From the NCBI GenBank assembly GCA_023262945.1, contig JALQXY010000150.1, forward strand, positions 1 through 7,665: a stretch of 7,665 bases of DNA, written 5' to 3'. Made by a program: the position numbers and the translations under genes. The notes under the pieces were generated by a model, which was not told the DNA's origin, did no database searches, and saw nothing but the letters and a program-made list of their open reading frames with translations. The DNA comes from Rickettsiales bacterium (lineage in GTDB: Bacteria > Pseudomonadota > Alphaproteobacteria > Rickettsiales > UBA1997). This document shows positions 1-5,464 of the stretch, one piece after another (position 1 is the first letter of the stretch; every line of letters starts with the position of its first letter).

Positions 1-111
1 CTAAAAATTGCAAAAAGCCTTAAGTCCTATAGGAATAGGACTTGCATTTTTTACAATTTTTATCTCAAAAATATTTTGTCATATTGTTTATTTTTAGATG
101 GGAATTGGTAT
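1..111 (+). repeat. Dispersed palindromic repeat, copy A (left end cut by window)
   Basis: This is the right two thirds of the element seen complete at 2450-2620, in the same orientation. It differs from that copy at about five positions in 111. It contains the central hairpin (22-30 paired with 35-43, loop 31-34), flanking A- and T-tracts, and the right terminal sequence ending in gggaattggtat. The missing left part lies beyond the window edge. The stop codon and last 16 codons of the minus-strand DMT transporter lie inside it. No transposase is encoded, so any movement would have to be driven in trans; that is inference. Confidence 0.9.
8..43 (-). terminator. Intrinsic-terminator-like hairpin of repeat copy A
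   Basis: Read on the minus strand, a 9-bp perfect stem (22-30 with 35-43, 4-nt loop) follows the DMT stop codon by about 16 nt and is followed within a few bases by a run of five T (12-16). This is the layout of a Rho-independent terminator. The stem is only moderately GC-rich, and the hairpin belongs to the repeat rather than to the gene, so termination is a by-product hypothesis and not an established function. Confidence 0.4.
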
Positions 112-989
112 AATTTATCACGCTTTCTTTTTGGTAACATAATCAATACCCCGCATAATATCACAAAAGAGCCACAAATTATCCAGTAATCAATAACTTC
201 TCCAAAAGCAAAATAAGCTATTACTGAAATAAACACTAAGCGCGTAAAGTCAAATGGTTGTAGTAATGATATATCAGATTTTGTATAAGCAAATGATAGG
301 CTAAAGTATGATAAATTAGAAATTAAACCTAGGGCCAAAAACCAAAATAAATTAACATAACCATTGATTGGCTTTAAAAAAGGCAAAGCAAAAGGAATCG
401 AAATGATTAACATTATAAAAGACATGTAAGCTACTATTGTTTTAGGTTTTTCAGTTTTAGACATGATTTTTAGTAAAAGATTAGAAATGGTCCACAAAAA
501 TACCGCAGCAAAAACAAAATAGTGACCAGTGGCTAATTCTTTAAATCCTGGTCGTAAAATTATAACAACGCCAATTAAACCAAAAAAACTAGCCATCCAA
601 TTACGCTTCCTAACTTTTTCTTTTAAAAAAAGCATGGCTGCTAAAGTTGTAGTAAAAGGTACAATAAAACTAATAGATACCGCCTCAGATAGCGGTAATA
701 AGGTTATGGCATAAAACCAGCATAGCATTGAAAGCATACCATTAGCACTACGAAAGCAGTGTAAGTGAATCTTTTTTGTTGTTAATAAAGTTTTATAATT
801 TCTAAAAATACTAGGAATAAAGAAAAGCAAAGAAAAAAAGTTGCGTAGCATTAAAATAAAAAATATGTGAAACTCTTTTGATAAATGCTTAACTATTGCC
901 ACCATCAATGATATAAAAAAACAACATAATATCATGTAAAAAATACCATGATAATCTTCAGAAAATTTACGAAATATCAATTGCTGCAT
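60..989 (-). CDS. EamA/DMT-family transporter, possible S-adenosylmethionine importer, with repeat-encoded C-terminus
   Basis: The product is a 309-residue inner-membrane permease with about ten hydrophobic segments arranged as two EamA halves (roughly residues 14-146 and 155-286). Recognisable family features are the Arg in the second helix region (LMLRN, 46-50), the P-rich helix SISFIVPFTT (105-114) followed by FLKEKVRKRNW (121-131), and the second-half QPFDFTRLVF...FGE block (244-264). This second block resembles rickettsial Sam, a SAM importer, but substrate cannot be read from sequence, so no gene symbol is given. The ATG at 989 is the first in frame and precedes the first helix; no Shine-Dalgarno is evident. 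The gene lies 72 bp downstream of the helicase on the same strand, separated by repeat copy B. Residues 294-309 (YQFPSKNKQYDKIFLR) and the stop codon are translated from repeat copy A, so the native C-terminus after the basic KRKRDK stretch has been replaced or extended. The tail is cytoplasmic or terminal and probably tolerated. Confidence 0.93.
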   Translation of the reverse strand: MQQLIFRKFSEDYHGIFYMILCCFFISLMVAIVKHLSKEFHIFFILMLRNFFSLLFFIPSIFRNYKTLLTTKKIHLHCFRSANGMLSMLCWFYAITLLPLSEAVSISFIVPFTTTLAAMLFLKEKVRKRNWMASFFGLIGVVIILRPGFKELATGHYFVFAAVFLWTISNLLLKIMSKTEKPKTIVAYMSFIMLIISIPFALPFLKPINGYVNLFWFLALGLISNLSYFSLSFAYTKSDISLLQPFDFTRLVFISVIAYFAFGEVIDYWIICGSFVILCGVLIMLPKRKRDKLYQFPSKNKQYDKIFLR

Positions 990-1004
990 AAATTAAGGTT
1001 ACTT

Positions 1005-1062
1005 ATACCAATTCCCACCTAAAAACATATAAAATTGTTCATTTTTAGATGGGAATTGGCAT
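1005..1062 (+). repeat. Dispersed repeat, copy B: miniature element of the two termini only
   Basis: The left terminal sequence (ataccaattcccacct plus A-tract and catat) is joined almost directly to the right terminal sequence (ttgttcatttttagat, gggaattggcat). The roughly 115-bp interior of the full element, including the central hairpin, is missing. What remains is a 58-bp inverted repeat with about 20 bp per arm and one internal mismatch. It fills most of the space between the helicase stop codon and the DMT start codon. Its outer end overlaps the last base of the helicase TAA at 1062. Confidence 0.88.
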
Positions 1063-2333
1063 TATATCAAATTTTTATAGAATTTCTTAGCGCTATCACT
1101 TGCAACTATTTTATCAAAATTAATTTTTTCAATAAAAACACCTTGCAATGATCTTGCTCTTGATAATGCAACATATGCTTGTCCAGGACTGAAAATATCA
1201 GATAAATCGCATGAAATTTTATCTAGAGTTAATCCTTGAGATTTGTGTATCGTGATAGCCCAAGCTAAAATTAAGGGAACTTGAGACACTGAGGCTTCTT
1301 GTATCAGATTTTGCTCTTTTTTATCATATTTTTCAATTAGCCATTCTTCTGGAGAAATGGTTAGTTCAATACCATTATTAAATTCAACCACCGGGTATTT
1401 TTTTTTGGATGAAAAACCTTTCACCACGCCCAAAGAACCATTAATAACCCCTTCTTTTTGATAGCTATTTTTGGTCATCATAACCTGTGCTCCGATTTTT
1501 AATTTTAAGAATTGTGCCGCGATACAATTTTTTTTGAGTAATTCAATTTTACCTTTACTGCCGCTATATTTTGCTTCATAGGATACTTCGTCTTGAACAA
1601 TATTTTGTAGATGGTAATTATTAATTTTTTCTACTTTGTAATTATGAGTTGTAAGGATTGTTGGCTTTATTGCCAAATCATTATCTTTTGCATTAACTCT
1701 TGATTGCAAAATCTCAATATCTTGTTCATCTAGCTCGCCAAATCTTAAATTATCAAGAATTTTGATAAATTGCCTATCCTGTTGACGAAATTTTTCAGTT
1801 AAATTGAAAGTTTCGAGATTTAGTTGCTGCCAACAATCTGCCTCAAAACAAAAATTAACATCATTAGCTACTTTGTTAACGGGTGGTAATTGCAAGAAAT
1901 CACCAAAGAATAAAACTTGCAGACCTCCCATCGCTTTCTGATTTTGGCGTACATTACGCAATACTTGATCTATCAAATCTAAAGTTTGCGACGAAATCAT
2001 AGAAATTTCATCAATAGCTAAAGACTTAGTCTCTAGAATTTTACGCCGCAATCTTGAAAATTTAGCACTAAATAAATCTTCAACAATTTTTTCCAAAGGT
2101 AAGTTGCCTAAACCTATACCGCTCCAAGAGTGGATTGTTGAGCCGCCAATATTTACCGCAGCAATTCCTGTACTAGCAGTAACCGTTAAACCTTTTTTTG
2201 CATAATTCAACTTAAGATGATTAAGTAAGAAAGATTTTCCACTTCCCGCTCCCCCTGTTACGAATAGATTTTTTCCTTCCTCAAATTTCTTGATGATATC
2301 TAACTGCTTTGGTAAAAATTGTAACTGATTCAT
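1062..2333 (-). CDS. PIF1-like superfamily 1B DNA helicase
   Basis: The 423-residue protein has the motif series of a PIF1/RecD-type 5'-3' helicase. Numbered from the chosen start these are: Q-motif region LPKQLDII (7-14), Walker A GGAGSGKS (27-34), motif Ia TASTGIAAV (52-60), Walker B LAIDEIS (105-111) with D108/E109, motif III GDFLQLPPV (144-152), motif IV LTEKFRQ (178-184), motif V AITIHKSQGLTLD (359-371) and motif VI AYVALSRARS (386-395). All catalytic positions are present, so it should be an active ATPase. PIF1 proteins unwind forked DNA, R-loops and G-quadruplexes; the role here is unknown. The ATG at 2333 is chosen because the Q-motif begins a few residues later and a possible promoter lies just upstream; an in-frame TTG at 2423 would add 30 residues of no recognisable domain. 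It is compact, lacking N- or C-terminal extensions. The stop codon touches repeat copy B. It may be co-transcribed with the DMT gene 72 bp downstream. Confidence 0.93.
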   Translation of the reverse strand: MNQLQFLPKQLDIIKKFEEGKNLFVTGGAGSGKSFLLNHLKLNYAKKGLTVTASTGIAAVNIGGSTIHSWSGIGLGNLPLEKIVEDLFSAKFSRLRRKILETKSLAIDEISMISSQTLDLIDQVLRNVRQNQKAMGGLQVLFFGDFLQLPPVNKVANDVNFCFEADCWQQLNLETFNLTEKFRQQDRQFIKILDNLRFGELDEQDIEILQSRVNAKDNDLAIKPTILTTHNYKVEKINNYHLQNIVQDEVSYEAKYSGSKGKIELLKKNCIAAQFLKLKIGAQVMMTKNSYQKEGVINGSLGVVKGFSSKKKYPVVEFNNGIELTISPEEWLIEKYDKKEQNLIQEASVSQVPLILAWAITIHKSQGLTLDKISCDLSDIFSPGQAYVALSRARSLQGVFIEKINFDKIVASDSAKKFYKNLI

Positions 2334-2365
2334 GAGTGGATGATAAAATATCTTGTCTATAAAAT

Positions 2366-2394
2366 TTATAATGACATTTTTAGTTTTACTTGAA
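2366..2394 (-). promoter_or_regulatory. Possible sigma70-type promoter for the helicase gene
   Basis: On the minus strand a TTCAAG box (2389-2394) and a TTATAA box (2366-2371) are separated by 17 bp. Transcription would start near 2359, about 26 nt before the ATG at 2333. The -35 match is poor and such boxes are common in AT-rich DNA. Its main value is that it favours the ATG at 2333 over the upstream TTG. Confidence 0.22.
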
Positions 2395-2449
2395 TAAATT
2401 AAGATATTTAGTTGATAAATCAATAAATTAATCGATTAGTCTTCATATA

Positions 2450-2620
2450 ATACCAAATCCCACCTAAAAAACATATGAAAACTAAACAATCTGACTTTAT
2501 CTTTTTGGCTAAAAATTGCAAAAAGCCTTAAGCCCTATAGCTATAGGACTTGCATTTTTTACAATTTTTATCTCAAAAAATATTTTGTCATATTGTTTAT
2601 TTTTAGATGGGAATTGGCAT
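2450..2620 (+). repeat. Dispersed palindromic repeat, copy C: full-length reference copy (171 bp)
   Basis: This is the only copy complete within the window. It starts ataccaaatcccacct and ends agatgggaattggcat, so the termini are inverted repeats of about 20 bp. The two arms also correspond further in: taaacaatctgac on the left matches the reverse complement of the gtcatattgttta region on the right, and aaaaattg matches caattttt. The centre is a 10-bp stem (2530-2539 with 2542-2551) containing one C/A mismatch. The whole element can therefore fold as one long imperfect hairpin, the left arm having about 12 extra bases near catatgaaaac. It has no coding capacity. It sits between the divergent helicase and rluD genes. 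No target-site duplication longer than a possible AT/TA dinucleotide can be recognised. Confidence 0.92.
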
Positions 2621-2836
2621 AATGCCAAAGTTCATTTCTAAAGCAGTTAAAAATAAGCGATTAAATTCTTTAAAAAAATTTCTAATTTTTGTAGCTGCTT
2701 GATATATCTATATGGCAATTTTAGTAAATTAATTAAATTTAACAAAAATTAGTAAAAAAGTGAAGTAAAGCAATTTATTGCAGCAGGTTTTGATTAAATG
2801 TGAGTCATAGCCAAAACTTTATAGAATTAATTAAAC
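2621..2836. other. AT-rich leader region upstream of rluD
   Basis: No reading frame of note was found. The first bases after copy C (taatgccaaagttc) resemble a decayed left terminus of the repeat and form an inverted pair with copy C's right end. An imperfect inverted repeat pairs 2641-2654 with 2685-2700 (aagcag with ctgctt at the outside) around a 30-nt loop. A TATAGAAT box at 2820-2827 could be a -10 element for rluD, but no convincing -35 box stands at the right distance. Confidence 0.4.
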
Positions 2837-3823
2837 ATGGACTACAAATTCGAGATTGACAAAATTCATGATAAAAAGCGTCTTGATATATTTTTAGCAT
2901 CTAAATTGCAATCAATCAGGCCAGAATTGAGTCGCAGAAAAATACAAAATATTATTGAGAGTGGCAATATAGAATTGCAAAACTCAAATAATCAAAGAAA
3001 TGTAATTTTATCATCACAAAAAATTAATTGCGGGGAAGTTTATATAATAAAAATACCGCCCAATAAACCAATGCAATTAGATGCTCAAAAAATTGACTTT
3101 GATGTTATATTCGAAGATGAACATCTTCTCATCATTAATAAGCCGGCAAATTTAACAGTTCATCCCGGTCCAGGTAATCAGAGTAACACTTTAGTTAATG
3201 GGCTTCTGTATCGCTTTAAAAATAACTTATCATCGATTAATGGAGATTTTAGACCTGGTATAGTTCATCGCCTAGATAAAGATACTAGCGGATTGATGCT
3301 GGTTGCTAAAAATGATTTAACTCATCAAATTTTAAGCAAAATGCTAGAAGAGCATCAAATAAAGCGCTTATATTTGGCTATAATTTATGGCGTCATGGAT
3401 CCAGAATCGGGGGTTATTGATAAAAATATCACAAGATCAACATATAATCGCCTCAAAATGACAACCAGTAAAACAAAGGGGCGAAAAGCTGTAACTAATT
3501 ATCGAACTTTAGAAGTGATGAATGAAGATTTTGCCAGTATAATTGAATGTAGGCTTGAAACTGGTCGCACTCATCAAATTAGAGCTCATCTTGAATCAGA
3601 AAAGCATTCACTTATCGGCGATCAAATTTATAATTCTTGCAAAAAACAACCCCCTTTTGATCACGACAAAGATGCTTTCGCTTTTATTAATAAATTTCCA
3701 AGACAAGCCCTGCATTCATATAAAATAGAACTTACTCATCCCATCACCAAAGAAGAAATTAGGTTTGAAATTTCCTTAGCGGATGATTTAAAAGAATTAT
3801 GTCAAAACATCAGAAAGCTATAA
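2837..3823 (+). CDS. rluD: RluA-family 23S rRNA pseudouridine synthase, RluD-like
   Basis: The 328-residue enzyme isomerises uridine to pseudouridine; RluD acts on helix 69 of 23S rRNA (E. coli positions 1911, 1915 and 1917). An N-terminal S4-like RNA-binding domain (about 14-75, with RLDIFLASKL and LSRRKIQNII) precedes the catalytic domain (about 85-315). The catalytic motif is HRLDKDTSG at 144-152 with Asp147 as nucleophile. Other family blocks are INKPANLTVHPGPG (100-113), TLVNGLL (118-124), YLAIIYG (179-185), the substrate-binding GRTHQIRAHL (243-252) and RQALHSYKI (289-297). The HPG.G....TLVN block and the length favour RluD; RluC specificity cannot be excluded. The ATG at 2837 places the S4 domain correctly and is the first suitable start; no Shine-Dalgarno is seen. 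Its last 25 nt overlap the start of miaA, so the two genes form an operon of RNA-modification enzymes. Confidence 0.93.
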   Translation: MDYKFEIDKIHDKKRLDIFLASKLQSIRPELSRRKIQNIIESGNIELQNSNNQRNVILSSQKINCGEVYIIKIPPNKPMQLDAQKIDFDVIFEDEHLLIINKPANLTVHPGPGNQSNTLVNGLLYRFKNNLSSINGDFRPGIVHRLDKDTSGLMLVAKNDLTHQILSKMLEEHQIKRLYLAIIYGVMDPESGVIDKNITRSTYNRLKMTTSKTKGRKAVTNYRTLEVMNEDFASIIECRLETGRTHQIRAHLESEKHSLIGDQIYNSCKKQPPFDHDKDAFAFINKFPRQALHSYKIELTHPITKEEIRFEISLADDLKELCQNIRKL

Positions 3824-4749
3824 TCATTTCAGGCGCTACTGCATGCGGCAAATCAAATTTAGCCCTTGAAATAGCAAAACATTTTAAAGGAGAAATTGTT
3901 AATGCCGATTCCTTACAAATTTATAAAGATTTACCAATTTTATCAGCACAACCAAATAATATTGATAAAAATCAAATAAAGCATCATCTTTATGGTTTAT
4001 TAGATTTTACAGAAGAATCTTCGGTTTTTTTATGGCTTAAGGAGATAAAAAGCATAGTTGCAGAAATTTATAAGAATCAATCCTTACCAATTATAGTTGG
4101 AGGTAGCGGCATGTATATTAGTAAACTTGTTGAAGGAATATCAATTATACCGCAAATATCTATTCAAAACAAGCAAAAAGCAAAGCAAGATTTGGATAAA
4201 TACGGCCTTGATCACATTATAGAGATGTCAAAAAATCCTAAAATAAAAGATCCTCAACGCGCTTTACGAGCTTATGAAATTTTACTAGAAACAGGAAAAG
4301 CAATTTCTTATTGGCATCATCAAAAAAAAGAAAAAATATTACCAAATATCTCATTTATTCATTTTAATCTTAATCTTGATCGTCAAGAACTTTATAAAAG
4401 GTGCGAAGCTAGATTTGACGAAATGATAAAAATTGGAGCCATAGAAGAAGCATCAATTCTTTCTAAAAAAATATTAAATCAACAATATCAAATAGATAAA
4501 TTACCAATTAGTAAAACTCTTGGTTTTTGTGAATTAAATCAATATCTAAACAATAATATTAACTTGAAGCAACTCAAGGAAGTCGCAAGTAAAAAGACAA
4601 GAAACTACGCTAAGCGTCAATTAACATGGTTTCGTAATCAATTACAAAATCAAGATGAGCATCATATTAGAATAAACATAAATAACGATTCTAAGGCAAA
4701 AAAAGAGGTTTTTACAGTAATATCAGATTTTCTTTCTAAGAATTGTTAA
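3799..4749 (+). CDS. miaA: tRNA dimethylallyltransferase MiaA
   Basis: MiaA transfers a dimethylallyl group from dimethylallyl diphosphate to N6 of A37 in tRNAs that read codons beginning with U. At 316 residues it has the usual length. Visible motifs are the P-loop SGATACGKS (11-19; more usually G.TASGKS), NADSLQIYKDL (35-45) with Asp37 at the catalytic-base position, QPN..............HHLYGLLDF (51-70), IIVGGSGMYISKLVEGI (98-114), DPQRALRAYEILLETGKAIS (151-170) in the tRNA-binding region, SKTLGF.EL (238-246), and the C-terminal TRNYAKRQLTWFR block (267-279). All key residues are present. The ATG at 3799 lies inside the rluD coding end, in a different frame, with the P-loop eleven residues later; translational coupling is likely. 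The stop codon is four bases from a sequence resembling a repeat terminus at 4754. The neighbouring tRNA-Lys is not a MiaA substrate, so that adjacency has no obvious functional meaning. Confidence 0.96.
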   Translation: MSKHQKAIIISGATACGKSNLALEIAKHFKGEIVNADSLQIYKDLPILSAQPNNIDKNQIKHHLYGLLDFTEESSVFLWLKEIKSIVAEIYKNQSLPIIVGGSGMYISKLVEGISIIPQISIQNKQKAKQDLDKYGLDHIIEMSKNPKIKDPQRALRAYEILLETGKAISYWHHQKKEKILPNISFIHFNLNLDRQELYKRCEARFDEMIKIGAIEEASILSKKILNQQYQIDKLPISKTLGFCELNQYLNNNINLKQLKEVASKKTRNYAKRQLTWFRNQLQNQDEHHIRININNDSKAKKEVFTVISDFLSKNC

Positions 4750-4753
4750 TATA

Positions 4754-4860
4754 ATACCAAAATTCAACTTTAAAAGCTATTTAAAAAATAGTTGATTTTA
4801 ATTATAATCATTTGTTATAGTCTTTATTTCTTTGTTTGTTTTTAGATTTTTATTTTTTAA
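4754..4860 (+). repeat. Possible decayed copy of the dispersed repeat (copy G)
   Basis: The left edge (ataccaaaattcaac) resembles the left terminus, and the stretch ttgtttgtttttagat near 4831-4846 resembles the right end (ttgtttatttttagat). The spacing of about 100 bp fits a shortened element. The interior is not clearly alignable by eye and base composition alone could produce part of this match. It occupies the gap between miaA and the tRNA gene. Confidence 0.25.
4792..4821 (+). promoter_or_regulatory. Probable promoter of tRNA-Lys
   Basis: TTGATT (4792-4797) and TTATAG (4815-4820, or TATAGT one base later) are separated by 17-18 bp, a good sigma70-type arrangement. Transcription would begin near 4828, giving a 5' leader of about 50 nt removed by RNase P. 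Read-through from rluD-miaA is an alternative. Confidence 0.4.
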
Positions 4861-4877
4861 AAAGTAATTTTTAAAAA

Positions 4878-4953
4878 GAGCACGTAGCTCAGTCGGTAGA
4901 GCACCTGACTTTTAATCAGGTTGTCGTAGGTTCGATTCCTACCGTGCTCACCA
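4878..4953 (+). tRNA. trnK: tRNA-Lys (anticodon UUU)
   Basis: A complete 76-nt cloverleaf: acceptor gagcacg/cgtgctc, D-arm gctc...gagc, anticodon stem cctga/tcagg with loop cttttaa, five-base variable loop, T-arm gtagg/cctac with the ttcgatt loop, discriminator A and encoded CCA (4951-4953). The anticodon ttt is at 4911-4913 and reads AAA/AAG lysine codons, the more abundant being AAA in this AT-rich DNA. All stems pair without mismatch, so it should be functional. It stands alone, about 130 bp after miaA, with its own candidate promoter. Confidence 0.98.
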
Positions 4954-4971
4954 AGCTTTCTTGACTTGGTG
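4949..4971 (+). other. Hairpin formed by the tRNA 3' end and trailer
   Basis: The segment caccaag (4949-4955), which includes the last acceptor base, the discriminator and CCA, is perfectly complementary to cttggtg (4965-4971) across a 9-nt loop. No T-run follows, so it is not a standard terminator. In the precursor it would compete weakly with the acceptor stem at one base only. It may be a 3' trailer structure affecting processing, or chance. Confidence 0.4.
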
Positions 4972-5088
4972 ATGATATATAGTCTTCCTTCTTGTTAATT
5001 ACGCTTTTATACTTTTGAAAGTGATATATTGGGCAATTGATCTTTTCTAATTGGTCTTTCAGCTTTTTATAAATCACTTTAAAAACCC

Positions 5089-5162
5089 CTGCAAATCAAT
5101 GAATTTTAGTAATTTTACTTATAATTAAATTACAATTAATAATTAATTTAATTTATTTGCAG
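5089..5162. repeat. 74-bp inverted-repeat block ending in ctgcaaat
   Basis: The ends ctgcaaatcaatgaa (5089-5103) and ttaatttatttgcag (5148-5162) are inverted repeats with 13 of 15 positions complementary. Inside, gtaattt and aaattac form a second pair. The right end directly abuts the decayed copy E. Very AT-rich sequence produces such pairs easily, but the GC-containing ctgcaaat ends make chance less likely. Confidence 0.45.
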
Positions 5163-5164
5163 TA

Positions 5165-5234
5165 ATACCAAATCCAATCTTTAAATAAAATTATAACAAA
5201 ATATTTTTGAGATAAAGATTTTTAAAAAATAAAG
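5165..5234 (-). repeat. Dispersed repeat, copy E: decayed, reverse-oriented right arm
   Basis: The reverse complement of copy A's right arm aligns along about 70 bp, from ataccaaatcc (terminus) to the A-tract. A 21-bp stretch (5196-5216) is identical to the reverse complement of 59-79. The remaining positions show scattered substitutions and small gaps. The left arm and central hairpin are not recognisable, so this is an old truncated insertion about 230 bp before nuoL. Confidence 0.72.
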
Positions 5235-5336
5235 CTATATATCCAACAACTTGAATGAGATTTGATGATTTTAACAGCCATTATAGGTTATAAAGTTGGC
5301 TGATTTGTAAGGGGTCTCTATATTTTCTTTACAATA

Positions 5337-5363
5337 TTTTGTTAAATCTGTTTTGTTAAATCC
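5337..5363. repeat. Two tandem copies of a 14-bp unit
   Basis: The unit ttttgttaaatctg (5337-5350) is followed by ttttgttaaatcc (5351-5363), identical over the first twelve bases. No function is evident. Confidence 0.6.
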
Positions 5364-5383
5364 AAATCCGTCAATAGAAAATT
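5351..5383 (+). repeat. Short dispersed motif, copy 1 (upstream of nuoL)
   Basis: About 33 bp, ending in aaatccgtcaatagaaaatt (5364-5383), matches 7441-7475 just after nuoL in the same orientation. The last 20 bp differ at one position; the first part aligns with a two-base gap and a few changes. It thus flanks nuoL on both sides. Confidence 0.6.
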
Positions 5384-5464
5384 GATTTATCATTGAATTA
5401 TTTGTGGAAATTAAAAAAAAATATGATTTTCTTGTGAGAGATTTTTAAATTTTTGTAAATATAA

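Larger units (their letters stand above)
4972..5464. other. Long AT-rich spacer between tRNA-Lys and nuoL
   Basis: No gene is recognisable on either strand. It contains, in order: an inverted pair aaagtgat (5018-5025) and atcacttt (5073-5080) enclosing a smaller caatt/aattg stem (5034-5038 with 5049-5053); a 74-bp inverted-repeat block (5089-5162); a decayed reverse copy of the dispersed repeat (5165-5234); about 100 bp with nothing recognised; a 14-bp tandem repeat (5337-5363); and a motif also found after nuoL (5351-5383). No nuoK remnant is visible and no clear promoter for nuoL was found. Confidence 0.6.

Noticed and set aside
529..714. Plus-strand reading frame of 61 codons
   Set aside because: It lies antisense inside the DMT transporter and its product has no recognisable features.
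2334..2423. An upstream in-frame TTG start giving the helicase 30 more residues
   Set aside because: The extra residues have no helicase homology that I recognise, TTG is a weaker start than the ATG at 2333, no ribosome binding site precedes it, and the best promoter boxes lie downstream of it.
3543..3728. Plus-strand reading frame of 61 codons within rluD
   Set aside because: It is an out-of-frame reading of the well-supported pseudouridine synthase.
4878..4971. tRNA-Lys as an attachment site of an integrated element
   Set aside because: No second copy of the tRNA 3' end and no integrase gene are present in the window.
5018..5080. Nested stems after tRNA-Lys as a riboswitch or small RNA
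   Set aside because: The pairs are short and AT-rich, match no riboswitch class I know, and are not followed by a gene for more than 380 bp.
5382..5427. Promoter for nuoL using TTGATT or TTGTGG with TATGAT
   Set aside because: The spacings are well outside 16-18 bp, so I could not support a promoter call.
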